Source: Halolamina sediminis (lineage in GTDB: Archaea; Halobacteriota; Halobacteria; Halobacteriales; Haloferacaceae). From it: a DNA stretch of 64,000 nt. Each line of letters opens with the position of its first letter. Within the stretch, counting starts at the first letter, position 1. Position numbers and translations under genes: made by a program. Shown here piece by piece: positions 26,592 to 35,156 of this stretch. Under the pieces are notes generated by a model. The model was not told where the DNA came from and ran no database searches. It saw only the letters and a program-made list of their open reading frames with translations. The stretch lies in contig NZ_CVUA01000001.1 in the NCBI RefSeq assembly GCF_001282785.1, forward strand, positions 248,001-312,000, in the 5' to 3' direction.

Positions 26592-27260
26592 CTACGAGCT
26601 TTCGGCCTGGTCTTCAGTGTAAGCAAATATCTTAATTGAACCACTCATATCGGCGTTATAGTCGGAGCCAGGAGGAACGGTAAGCCAGAACCCAACACTA
26701 ACGGTGGTTCCGGGCGGAAGAGCAACTTCCCAGCTACCGTTCACTGTGCCCTGATTTGAAGGTGACCACGTAACGTCGTCGAAGTTTTCGTCTGCACTGT
26801 CCAGATCCGATCGATAGAACCCATAGTTTGCGCCTCGTCCTCCACCAGGGTTGAGTCCAGATGGAGAGACATTCAACAGGTCAGCGAGCTCGTCATGGAA
26901 TGTTGGCTCCGAACTACCTGCGCCGGGCGCGTTTGGCTTCCCAGTATTAAACCAAACCGCCACTGTTTCAGATCCGTTGTTAGTGATCGTGAATAGGTCG
27001 TTGAAGTTGGTGTTCGCATCCGGATTCAGGCCACCATCACCGTCCCCATCCGACGTAAAGTCCAGAGTTAGTGCCCCATCCCCGTCGAAGGATGCGTATT
27101 CGCTAGTCGGTTGGAGGCCAAGATAGGCATTCCCGTCACCCGACACTTCAAGAGAAACGTCACGACTCGCCCGGACACCTGTGAACGCGCCCGTACCAAT
27201 GCCCGCCGCACCAGCGGCGGTAAGCGATCCCAGACCAGCGATGAACTTCCGTCGATCCAT
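26592..27260 (-). CDS. Secreted SipW/DUF1102-like protein, paralogue 4
   Basis: 222 residues. The signal MDRRKFIAGLGSLTAAGAAG then IGTGAFTGV matches paralogues 1 and 2 almost exactly. The mature region has ASRDVSLEVSGDGNAYLGLQ and LFTITNNGSETVAVWF, then a Gly/Asn/Ser-rich middle and a beta-rich end (GSIKIFAYTEDQAESS). Base composition is AT-richer than the chromosome average in this window. It is the promoter-proximal member if the four are transcribed together, since it lies furthest upstream on the minus strand. Likely exported and possibly a fibre or surface-layer-associated protein. Confidence 0.75.
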   Translation of the reverse strand: MDRRKFIAGLGSLTAAGAAGIGTGAFTGVRASRDVSLEVSGDGNAYLGLQPTSEYASFDGDGALTLDFTSDGDGDGGLNPDANTNFNDLFTITNNGSETVAVWFNTGKPNAPGAGSSEPTFHDELADLLNVSPSGLNPGGGRGANYGFYRSDLDSADENFDDVTWSPSNQGTVNGSWEVALPPGTTVSVGFWLTVPPGSDYNADMSGSIKIFAYTEDQAESS

Positions 27261-27634
27261 TGTCGTAGTACCTCGTCACGCCCCCGGTCTTCCGGGAACG
27301 CTTCATTCCCCACATACCCCCCTTTGTAAGTAGTATTGATTCATCTGACACGATTCAGGCCGAACTAGTTGGATATACAAGATGTATCAGCCCCCGTTTG
27401 AGAACGACTCCCGGACCCACAGACCCGGTCTGAGTGCGCCGTAATCGACTCTTGATGCGGCCGCCGAAACCGGTTCCGTCGGTCGTTTTCGCCGATATGC
27501 CGCCGAGCGAGAAACAACGCCGAGAAACGGAACTCGCGTGGCCGAAACCGCCGTCGACGCCCCGCGAATCAACCCCGAGCAACACCCCCGTCGTGTACGG
27601 AGCTTTATGGTCGCTCCCCGCTCACCCGCACCTT
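27261..27634. promoter_or_regulatory. Divergent intergenic region: paralogue 4 leader and acyl-CoA ligase promoter
   Basis: On the minus strand, 27261-27360 holds the same promoter/leader as paralogue 1 (AATACTACTTAC, GGGGTATGTGGGG, CCCGG-AAGA-CCGGGGG hairpin). On the plus strand, CTTTATGG (27603-27610) is a TATA box about 29 bp from ATG 27635. The 27361-27600 stretch has no convincing gene. Confidence 0.5.
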
Positions 27635-29617
27635 ATGGACATTCGCGACGCCGAACAGGGGTTCGACCACCCCGTCATCGACGACGACACGCTGCCGGCG
27701 ATGTTCGAGGCCAGCGCCGAGCGCAACGCCGGGGAGGTGGCCCAGCGCTACAAAGGGGGGATCTACGACCGCTCGCTGGTCGCCGAGGGCGCGATCTCCG
27801 AGGCGCCCGCGGGCGACTACGCCGAACTACGCTACGAGGAGACACGCGAGATCGTCCGCCACCTCGCGACCGGCTTCCGTGAGCTCGGGATCGAGGCCGG
27901 CGATCGTGTAGGGCTGTTCGCCAACACCCGGATGGAGTGGGCCCAGAGCGACTTCGGCGTGCTCGCCGCCGGCGGCGTGGTCAACACCGTCTACAGCGGC
28001 TCCTCGGAGCGCCAGACCGAGTACCTGCTGGGCGACGCCGGCTCGGAGGGCGTGGTCGTCGAGAACGGCGACCTGCTGCACAAGGTGCTGAACGTCGAGG
28101 ACGAGCTGGACCTCTCGTTTATCGTCGTGATGGACGAGCCCGCCGACGGCAGCGGCGCTGCGGCGGCGGTGCGGGACCGCGACGACGTGCTCACGCTGGG
28201 GCAGCTCCACGAGCGCGGCGCCGACGCGTTCGACGAGGACGCCTACGAGGGCTGGCTCGACGAGCGCGACGGCGACGATCTCGCGAGCCTCGTCTACACC
28301 TCCGGCACGACCGGCCAGCCGAAGGGCGTCGAGCTCACCCACTGGAACTTCCGGTCGAACGTGAACCAGTGTTTCCGGCGGTTCGGCCCGCGCCCGGACC
28401 GCGATCCCGACATGCCGACGACCGACACCGACACGATGGCGCTCTCGTTCCTGCCGTTGGCCCACGTGTTCGAGCGCCTCTCCGGTCACTTCCTGATGTT
28501 CGCGGCCGGGGCGACCATCGCCTACGCCGAGAGCCCGGACACCCTCCGGGAGGACTTCAAACTCGTTGAGCCGACGACGTTCACTAGCGTCCCGCGCGTG
28601 TACGAGAAGCTGTACGCCGCCGTGCGGGAGCAGGCCAGCGAGTCGCCGATCAAGCAGCGCATCTTCGAGTGGGCCGTCGACGTGGCCCGCGAGTACGAGC
28701 GGGCCGAGAACCCCGGCACGCTGCTCTCGCTGAAACACGACATCGGCGACAAGCTGGTCTACTCCAGTGTCCGCGAGGCGCTGGGGGACAACGTCGACTT
28801 CTTCGTCTCCGGCGGCGGCAGCCTCTCGGAGGACCTCTGTCGGCTGTTCCACGGGATGGGGATCCCGATCCTCGAGGGGTACGGGCTCACGGAGACCGCG
28901 CCCGTGCTCAGCGTCAACCCCATCGAGGACCCCAACCCCGGCACGATCGGCCCGCCGGTCGTCGACGTGGAGACGAAACTCGATACGTCCATCGGCGTGA
29001 TGGGCGACGACATCGCGGGTGACACCGGCGAACTGCTCGTCCGCGGGCCGAACGTCACCGACGGCTACTGGGAGAAGCCCGAGGCCACCGACGAGGCGTT
29101 CGTCGAGGCTGATGAGGCCGACGACGGTGGTGAGCCGTGGTTCCGGACCGGCGACGTCGTCGAAATCCGCCCCGACGGCTACATCGCGTTCCGCGAGCGA
29201 GCCAAACAGCTGCTGAAGCTGTCGACGGGGAAGATGGTGCCGCCGGGCCCCATCGAGGACGCGTTCGCCGACAACGAGCTGATCGAGCAGGCGATGGTCG
29301 TCGGCGACGCCCGGAAGTTCGTCGGCGCGCTGATCGTCCCCGCGTTCGACGCCGTTCGATCGTGGGGCGAGCGCGAAGGGCTGGACCTCCCCGCAGACGA
29401 CGCCGAGCTCTGCCACGACGACCGCGTCCGCGACCGGATCCAGCAGGAGGTAGCGACCATCAACGACGGGTTCGAGAGCCACGAGCAGATCAAGCAGTTC
29501 CGGCTGGTGCCCGAGGAGTTCACCCCCGAGAACGACCTGCTGACGCCGACGATGAAGAAGAAACGGCGGAAGATTCTCGATCGCTGGAGCGACGAGGTCG
29601 AAGACCTCTACGAGTAA
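27635..29617 (+). CDS. Long-chain acyl-CoA synthetase (AMP-forming)
   Basis: 660 residues, usual for long-chain acyl-CoA ligases. The P-loop YTSGTTGQPKGVELTH (about residue 222) and the adenylate motif GYGLTETAPVLSVNP are intact, as are RTGDVVEI and the hinge/C-terminal lysine region near the end. It should activate fatty acids to acyl-CoA via an acyl-AMP, in the cytoplasm. ATG 27635 is chosen for the TATA box 29 bp upstream (leaderless). The plus-strand thiolase 5 kb upstream could use its products, but they are separate transcription units. Confidence 0.93.
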   Translation: MDIRDAEQGFDHPVIDDDTLPAMFEASAERNAGEVAQRYKGGIYDRSLVAEGAISEAPAGDYAELRYEETREIVRHLATGFRELGIEAGDRVGLFANTRMEWAQSDFGVLAAGGVVNTVYSGSSERQTEYLLGDAGSEGVVVENGDLLHKVLNVEDELDLSFIVVMDEPADGSGAAAAVRDRDDVLTLGQLHERGADAFDEDAYEGWLDERDGDDLASLVYTSGTTGQPKGVELTHWNFRSNVNQCFRRFGPRPDRDPDMPTTDTDTMALSFLPLAHVFERLSGHFLMFAAGATIAYAESPDTLREDFKLVEPTTFTSVPRVYEKLYAAVREQASESPIKQRIFEWAVDVAREYERAENPGTLLSLKHDIGDKLVYSSVREALGDNVDFFVSGGGSLSEDLCRLFHGMGIPILEGYGLTETAPVLSVNPIEDPNPGTIGPPVVDVETKLDTSIGVMGDDIAGDTGELLVRGPNVTDGYWEKPEATDEAFVEADEADDGGEPWFRTGDVVEIRPDGYIAFRERAKQLLKLSTGKMVPPGPIEDAFADNELIEQAMVVGDARKFVGALIVPAFDAVRSWGEREGLDLPADDAELCHDDRVRDRIQQEVATINDGFESHEQIKQFRLVPEEFTPENDLLTPTMKKKRRKILDRWSDEVEDLYE

Positions 29618-29704
29618 CCGGCCGCGGTAGTCAGCCTTAAGCCGCGCCCACTGGACTTTCACCGTGTGAGGGCGAACGGACTCGCGATAGCCGAGGTGCC
29701 GTAG

Positions 29705-31582
29705 ATGGCCGGGAACGAGGCAGCCGTGCTGATCGCGGTCGTTGCCGGGATCGTCGGTATCGGCGTGATCGCACAGGTGCTCTCGGACCGCTTCCGGGTA
29801 CCGAGCATCGTCTTCCTGATCGCGGCGGGGATCCTGCTCGGCCCGGAAGTGACCGGGCTGCTCAACCCCGAGGAGTTCGGGACAGCCGCGCTGTCGGCCA
29901 TCGTCGGGCTCTCCGTCGCGATCATCGTCTTCGAGGGCGCGTTCCACCTCCGGATCGAGGAGATCCGGGAGGCGCCGAAGACGGCGTTCCGACTCGTCAC
30001 TGTCGGCGCCGTGATCGCGCTGATCGGGACGGGCGTGGCGGTCCACTACCTGCTCGGGGTCGGCTGGCTCGTCGCGTTCCTCGTCGGCTCGCTACTCGTC
30101 GCGACCGGGCCGACCGTCATCGCGCCGATCCTCGACGTGGTTCCGGTTCGGGACCGCGTCGGCGTCGCACTCGACACCGAGGGGATCGTCAACGACGTGA
30201 CCGCCGCGATCTCCGCGGTGGTGATCTTCGAGATCATCACCACCGGCGCGTCGGGCCCCAGCGCGCTCGTGACCCTGTTCGCCGAGCGGCTCGGCTACGG
30301 GCTGTTGGTCGGTATCGCGGTCGCCGGGCTGCTGTACTACATGCTGCAGTACGTCGACCTCTCTCCCGGAAACGCGCCCCGAAACGCCCGGCTACTGGTA
30401 CTCGCTGGCGCGCTCGTCGCCTACGCCGCCGCGAACTACCTCGCCAGCGAGGCCGGCGTCGCCGCCGTCGCCGTCGCGGGGATCCTGCTCGGCAACGCCG
30501 ACGTCCCCTACGAGGAGGAGATCTCGGCGTTCAAAGGCGACGTGACGCTGATCGTGCTCTCGTTCGTGTTCATCACGCTGGCGGCGCTGCTGGACTTCGA
30601 GGTGCTGCTCGATCTCGGGCTGGCCGGGATCGGTGTCGTCGTCGTCGTCGCGCTGGTGCTCCGGCCCCTCCTGGTGTTCGTCTCCAGCGCGGGCGACCGG
30701 ATCACCACGGAGGAGAAGCTGTTCATGAGCTTCGTCGGCCCGCGCGGGATCATCCCGGCGTCGGTGGCGACGCTGTTCGCTATCGAGCTCCGGAGCGAGG
30801 CGATCGGGATGCCCGAGGCGGCCGACGTGCTCGTCGGCACCGTCTTCCTGACTATCCTGCTGACCGTGCTGTTCGAGGCGGGGCTTGCCCGCCAGATCGC
30901 GGAGAAACTCAACGTCATACCCATGCGAGTCATCATCGTCGGGGGCGGGTCGGTCGGGCGCGAGCTCGCGACCCGCCTCGAAGACCGAGGCGAGAACGTC
31001 GTCATCGTGGAGAACAACCAGGACCGGATCCAGACAGCCCGCGACGCCGGGTTCACCGCCCACCACGGCGACGGCACCGACACCGAGGTGCTCCGGTCGG
31101 CCGGCGCGGACAACGCCAAGATCATCGTCGCTGCCACCGGCGACGACGACGCGAACCTGCTGATCTCCCAGCTCTCCCAGTCGAAGTTCTCGCCGGAGCG
31201 CGTGATCGCGCGGACGAACAACCCCGAGAACGTCGAGGCCTTCGAGGAGCTTGGCGTCCGGACGATCTCCTCGGCGATGGCCACCGCACAGGCCATGGAC
31301 AACTACATCGAGCGCCCGGCGCTCGCCAACTGGATGCAGGGGATCGGCGAGTCCGGCGACGTGCAGGAGATCGAAGTCACCGCGGACCCGCTGATCGGCG
31401 AGACGATCCGCGATCTCGGCCCACAGCTCCCCGAGGGCTGCCTGATCGGGCTGGTCTGTCGGGGAGAGGAGGCGTTCGTCCCCGAGGCCGACTTCACGCT
31501 CGAACGCGGCGACCGCGTGACGTTCATCGGCCGGAAGGAGGCGGTCCGCGAGGCGATGAAGTGGGCCCACCCCGAGGAGTAG
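29705..31582 (+). CDS. Cation:proton antiporter with TrkA-N and TrkA-C domains
   Basis: 625 residues. Residues 1-400 form a 12-13-span CPA1/NhaP-type antiporter with the ion-binding segment DTEGIVNDVTAAIS (about residue 158) and GPRGIIPASVATL (about 340). An NAD-binding TrkA-N domain follows (MRVIIVGGGSVGRELATRL, about 408) and then a TrkA-C domain (about 545-620). It should exchange Na+ or K+ for protons, with nucleotide-dependent gating. It resembles NhaP/KefB fusions common in haloarchaea. The start ATG follows a TTAAGC promoter-like sequence 70 bp upstream. Confidence 0.93.
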   Translation: MAGNEAAVLIAVVAGIVGIGVIAQVLSDRFRVPSIVFLIAAGILLGPEVTGLLNPEEFGTAALSAIVGLSVAIIVFEGAFHLRIEEIREAPKTAFRLVTVGAVIALIGTGVAVHYLLGVGWLVAFLVGSLLVATGPTVIAPILDVVPVRDRVGVALDTEGIVNDVTAAISAVVIFEIITTGASGPSALVTLFAERLGYGLLVGIAVAGLLYYMLQYVDLSPGNAPRNARLLVLAGALVAYAAANYLASEAGVAAVAVAGILLGNADVPYEEEISAFKGDVTLIVLSFVFITLAALLDFEVLLDLGLAGIGVVVVVALVLRPLLVFVSSAGDRITTEEKLFMSFVGPRGIIPASVATLFAIELRSEAIGMPEAADVLVGTVFLTILLTVLFEAGLARQIAEKLNVIPMRVIIVGGGSVGRELATRLEDRGENVVIVENNQDRIQTARDAGFTAHHGDGTDTEVLRSAGADNAKIIVAATGDDDANLLISQLSQSKFSPERVIARTNNPENVEAFEELGVRTISSAMATAQAMDNYIERPALANWMQGIGESGDVQEIEVTADPLIGETIRDLGPQLPEGCLIGLVCRGEEAFVPEADFTLERGDRVTFIGRKEAVREAMKWAHPEE

Positions 31583-31589
31583 TGAGGCA

Positions 31590-31700
31590 GAAAACCCCCC
31601 GGAGGGGAGGCAAACTGCCCCCGGGGAACGGCGAACAGACTGAGCCGTGCGAGACGGGGTGCGTGCGACCCGCGGTAGCCGTGCACCCCCTGTCGGGTCC
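31590..31700. other. GC-rich inverted repeats after the antiporter gene
   Basis: Immediately after the antiporter stop, AAAACCCCCCGGAGGGG and TGCCCCCGGGGA form short self-pairing blocks. About 60 bp later GGGTGC and GCACCC can pair across 20 nt. These may terminate transcription or fold in a long leader of the downstream lipoprotein gene; no coding potential is evident. Confidence 0.3.
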
Positions 31701-31756
31701 TCGCGTCGACGACCGATACCGACGACGGTTTCTCTCCTGAACCCCGACAGTCGGTG

Positions 31757-32149
31757 ATGGCGCTCTCACGCCGTTCGTTCCTCCCCCTCCCGGTCGCGCT
31801 CGCGCTCGCCGGCTGTACGTCGCTCACCAACGACTTGGTCGAACTGGCTATCGAGAACCGCAGCGGCGGCGCGCGGGACGTGACCGCGACGGTGACGCCC
31901 GTCGCCGAGTACGACGGCAGCGATCCCCCCGAGCCGGACTTCGAGGGGACGGTCCCGCCGGGCTCCCGGCAGTTGGTTCCGGACGTGGCTCCCTCCCCCG
32001 ACGAGGGGGCGGCGCCGATCCCCACCCGGGTCCACGTCGTCGCCGGTCCCTACGAGGACGTCCTGCGGGTTGACGTGACTGGGACCGGAACGATCGACGT
32101 GCGGATCACGCGGAACGGGCTGGACGCGTTTTTCGCGGCGAAGGACTGA
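31757..32149 (+). CDS. Small Tat-type lipoprotein of unknown function
   Basis: 130 residues. The N-terminus LSRRSFLPLPVALALAGCTS is a twin-Arg signal with lipobox LAGC, so the product should be exported and lipid-anchored. The mature part is beta-rich and short (IENRSGGARDVTATVTPV ... IDVRITRNGLDAFF), compatible with a single immunoglobulin-like domain. I do not recognise the family. ATG 31757 is preferred to a GTG three bases upstream. Element B begins about 35 bp after the stop. Confidence 0.75.
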   Translation: MALSRRSFLPLPVALALAGCTSLTNDLVELAIENRSGGARDVTATVTPVAEYDGSDPPEPDFEGTVPPGSRQLVPDVAPSPDEGAAPIPTRVHVVAGPYEDVLRVDVTGTGTIDVRITRNGLDAFFAAKD

Positions 32150-32183
32150 TTCGGGGTTTGGTTGGTCGTTCTGGCGGAACCCC

Positions 32184-32650
32184 ACAGCAACAGCGCCTCG
32201 ACCGTCGACCACTTGCGACCGCACCGCCCTCTCCCCTCCCCAGCCGACTCCTTCCCTGGCTTCGCTCGGTCACTCGTCCTCCGAGGGAGCGGAGCTCCCT
32301 CGTGCCCTCGTTCGGTTCACTCACGAGGACCTCGCGCGCTCGTTCGCCCACGGAGGCGTCGTGCGGGCGACCCACGCGTCGCCCGCACTGCCCGGGACCG
32401 CCGGTCCCGCCCTGCTCACGTCGCGCGCCGACCGCCTCAGCGGTGCGGTGGCGGTGGACGCCTCGCGGCCGTCGACGAGAGCGAAGCTCTCGTCTGCCAA
32501 TCAGAAATCTCCGATCTCTGATGACGGCGATCGTCGCCGGCCGCGGGGGGAGGGGTGGGGACTCGGCGCTGTGCCGGGCTTCATGCCCGGCGCACTGCCG
32601 TCACAAGTGGTCTAGCACCGAGATGCTGTTGCGGTTGCCGTTGCCGATGG
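32184..32650 (+). repeat. TIR element, copy B (non-coding, hairpin-rich)
   Basis: This occupies most of the 609-bp gap between the lipoprotein gene and serS. The terminal inverted repeats are about 32185-32223 and 32596-32640 (core GACCACTTGYGAC). Interior hairpins are GACGAGAGC-GAA-GCTCTCGTC (32474-32494, perfect), TCAGAAATC/GATCTCTGA (32501-32521, one mismatch) and GTGCCGGGC/GCCCGGCGC (32571-32593). The blocks GCGGTGCGGTGGCGGTGGAC and GGGTGGGGACTCGGCGCTGT match copy A. It is the longest copy, with an extra segment at about 32280-32430 containing GGGAGC-GGA-GCTCCC. No credible gene is present. Confidence 0.85.
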
Positions 32651-32758
32651 TCCGCATACCGTTCCGTCGCTCGTACCACCCCAACAACCGACATCCACGA
32701 CTGCCACTGATTCCCATCGACCCGACACGGTTTTCCCGAATCACCGAGAAGCCCGCCC

Positions 32759-34135
32759 ATGATCAGCCGACAGACGCTCCGGGAGGAGCCAGAGCGCGTC
32801 CGGGACGCGCTCGACGCCAAGGGAGTCGACGACGTGGACCTCGACGAGATCCTCGAGATCTACGACGAGTGGCGCGACCTGAAAGCCGAGGGCGACGACC
32901 TCCGACACGAGCGCAACGAGGTCAGCCGGGAGATCGGCGAGCTCAAACGCGAGGGTGAGGAGGAAGAGGCTCAGGCGGCAATCGACCGATCGAGCGAACT
33001 CAAGGAACGCCTCGACGAGGTGGAGGACCGCGCCGACGAGCTCGAAGCCGAACTCGAACAGCGCATGATGCGCATCCCGATGCTCCCCGACGACGATGTG
33101 GCCCGTGGGGCAGACGAGAGCGAGAACGTCGAGCGTCGGCGCGAGGGGTTCGACGACCTGCGGGAGCTGCCCAACGAGGTGACGCCACACTACGACCTCG
33201 GCGAGGAGCTGGACATCCTCGACTTCGAGCGCGGCGCGAAGGTCAGCGGCGGCGGCTACTACTTCGCAAAGGGTGAGGGCGCCCGGCTCGAACACGCGCT
33301 GATCCAGTTCTTCCTCGAGACCCACCGCGAGCAGGGGTACACCGACGTGTTCCCGCCGATCCCCGTCAACAGCAAGTCGATGGAGGGGACCGGCCAGTTC
33401 CCGAAGTTCACCGAGGACGCCTACCGCCTCGAAGGCAGCCACGACGAGCAGTACGACGACGACGACCTGTGGCTGCTCCCGACCGCCGAAGTCCCCGTCA
33501 CGAACCTCCACCGCGACGAGATCCTGCTCGACGACGATCTCCCGCTGAAGTATCAGGCGTACTCGCCGAACTTCCGGCAGGAGGCCGGTGAACACGGCAC
33601 CGAGACGCGGGGCATCGTCCGGGTCCATCAGTTCAACAAGGTGGAGATGGTCAACTTCGTCCGGCCCGAGGAGAGCGACGAGCGCTTCGAAGGGCTGTTG
33701 AGCGAAGCGGAGTCGGTGCTGCAGGCACTGGGGCTGCCCTACCGTGTGCTCGAAATCTGTACCGGGGACCTCGGCTTCACGCAGGCCAAGCAGTACGACC
33801 TCGAAGTTTGGGCCCCCGGCGACGACATGGACGACGGCCCGGAGCAGGGCGGCCGCTGGCTCGAAGTCTCGTCGGTGTCGAACTTCCGAGATTTCCAGGC
33901 CCGACGGGCGGGGATCCAGTACCGGCCCGAACAGCACGAGTCGGCGGAGTACCTCCACACGCTCAACGGCTCGGGCGTCGCCGTCCCGCGCGTACTGGTG
34001 GCGATTCTGGAGTACTACCAGAACGACGACGGCACCGTCGACGTGCCCGAACCGCTCCAGCCGTACATGGGCGGGCAGGAGGTCATCGAGGGCCAGGAGC
34101 CGGTCGGCGAGAGCGCGGTCGGCGACGGGAACTGA
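32759..34135 (+). CDS. serS: Serine--tRNA ligase
   Basis: 458 residues, standard for a bacterial-type SerRS. The N-terminal helical arm (residues 30-110) is the tRNA-binding coiled coil. Class II motif 2 is FRQEAGEHGTETRGIVRVHQ, with the QFNKVEM serine/ATP region, and motif 3 is LNGSGVAVPRVLVAILE. It charges tRNA-Ser (a tRNA-Ser(CGA) gene lies at 6.7 kb). It stands alone, separated from the upstream gene by element B and convergent with the NTF2-like gene, whose stop lies 3 bp away. Confidence 0.96.
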   Translation: MISRQTLREEPERVRDALDAKGVDDVDLDEILEIYDEWRDLKAEGDDLRHERNEVSREIGELKREGEEEEAQAAIDRSSELKERLDEVEDRADELEAELEQRMMRIPMLPDDDVARGADESENVERRREGFDDLRELPNEVTPHYDLGEELDILDFERGAKVSGGGYYFAKGEGARLEHALIQFFLETHREQGYTDVFPPIPVNSKSMEGTGQFPKFTEDAYRLEGSHDEQYDDDDLWLLPTAEVPVTNLHRDEILLDDDLPLKYQAYSPNFRQEAGEHGTETRGIVRVHQFNKVEMVNFVRPEESDERFEGLLSEAESVLQALGLPYRVLEICTGDLGFTQAKQYDLEVWAPGDDMDDGPEQGGRWLEVSSVSNFRDFQARRAGIQYRPEQHESAEYLHTLNGSGVAVPRVLVAILEYYQNDDGTVDVPEPLQPYMGGQEVIEGQEPVGESAVGDGN

Positions 34136-34138
34136 GCG

Positions 34139-34489
34139 CTATTTGGTAAACGTCCGCAGATCGACGATTTTCCCGCCCTCGACGGTGAACAGGTCCACGA
34201 ACGCGAACAGCTCCTCGCCGTCCTCGGCGAACAGTTGGCCGTGGGCCGCGACCTCGCGTCCGCGAGCGTCGTCGCCGTCGGTTTCGGGCAGGAACAGCGT
34301 GTCCACCGCGTGAACCGTGTCGGTCCGAGGCCGTTCGTCCGTCATGAACGCGACGAACCGATCGCGACCCTCGATCGTCCGGTCCGGGCGGTCGTGGCGG
34401 AAATCGCGGGCGAGCACGGCCGCGAGCCCGTCGGCGTCCATCGCGTCGATGGCCTCGTAGTAGCGCTCCACCGGCTCGGTGTGGCTCAT
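34139..34489 (-). CDS. NTF2/SnoaL-like small protein
   Basis: 116 residues with the cone-shaped NTF2-like pattern: an N-terminal helix pair ([20 protein letters not shown]), [21 protein letters not shown] and then beta strands ([21 protein letters not shown]). Such proteins act as small-molecule hydrolases/isomerases or as binding domains; the acidic pocket residues do not identify a substrate. Cytosolic, no signal. Divergent from tsr3. Confidence 0.82.
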   Translation of the reverse strand: MSHTEPVERYYEAIDAMDADGLAAVLARDFRHDRPDRTIEGRDRFVAFMTDERPRTDTVHAVDTLFLPETDGDDARGREVAAHGQLFAEDGEELFAFVDLFTVEGGKIVDLRTFTK

Positions 34490-34560
34490 ACCTCACGTCC
34501 GGCCAGTGGGGCCAAGAAGGCGCGGGTCTCCGGGGGGCATTTGTCGCTCGGGCGCCGAGC

Positions 34561-35064
34561 GTGGGTGTGGACCTGCACGTCCGGTACGAGGGCGACGACG
34601 ACCCCGAGAAGTGTACCGCCCGGAAGCTCGCGCGGTTCGACCTCGCCGAACTGCACCGCTCGGACCGCGCGACGCCGTACGGGGTCGTGCTCAACCCCCA
34701 CGCCGAGCGCGCGCTCTCGCCCGCCGACCGCGAGGCCGCCGAGCACGCTCTGGTCGCGCTCGACTGCTCGTGGGAGTCCGCCGGTGAGAAGCAGTTCACG
34801 ATCGACGGCGACCACCGCGCGCTCCCCTACCTCGTCGCCGCCAACCCCGTGAACTTCGGGAAGCCGATGCAGCTCACGACCGTCGAGGCGTTCGCCGGCG
34901 CGCTCGTGATCCTGGGCGAGAAGGACCATGCCGAGGAGATCCTCGCGAAGTTCACGTGGGGCGAGACGTTCCTCGAACTCAACGAGGAACCCCTCCAGCG
35001 TTACTCGGAGTGTGCGGACTCCGCGGAGGCCGTCGCGATCCAACAGGAGTATCTGGACCGATAA
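34561..35064 (+). CDS. Tsr3-like rRNA 3-amino-3-carboxypropyltransferase (DUF367)
   Basis: 167 residues from GTG 34561 (a second GTG at 34567 is equally possible). The family signature [20 protein letters not shown] is at the N-terminus, and [21 protein letters not shown] and [11 protein letters not shown] follow, all typical of Tsr3/DUF367. Eukaryotic Tsr3 transfers the acp group from S-adenosylmethionine to a hypermodified uridine of small-subunit rRNA; the archaeal homologue is expected to act similarly. The slightly short N-terminus fits a leaderless GTG start. The next gene, an ABC ATPase, starts about 90 bp later. Confidence 0.88.
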   Translation: MGVDLHVRYEGDDDPEKCTARKLARFDLAELHRSDRATPYGVVLNPHAERALSPADREAAEHALVALDCSWESAGEKQFTIDGDHRALPYLVAANPVNFGKPMQLTTVEAFAGALVILGEKDHAEEILAKFTWGETFLELNEEPLQRYSECADSAEAVAIQQEYLDR

Positions 35065-35156
35065 ACCCGAGAGAGCGATATCGAATTTCATTCGCGAGCC
35101 GATCGATCGCTCCCCGTGCCGGCAGCTACTTCCCCGTTGAACGTTTATTCAGCCCG

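Noticed and set aside
27827-30046. Long frame antisense to the acyl-CoA ligase and antiporter
   Set aside because: Shadow frame without recognisable domains, crossing two well-supported genes.
30392-31570. Antisense frame in the antiporter gene
   Set aside because: No domain signal; typical of high-GC codon bias.
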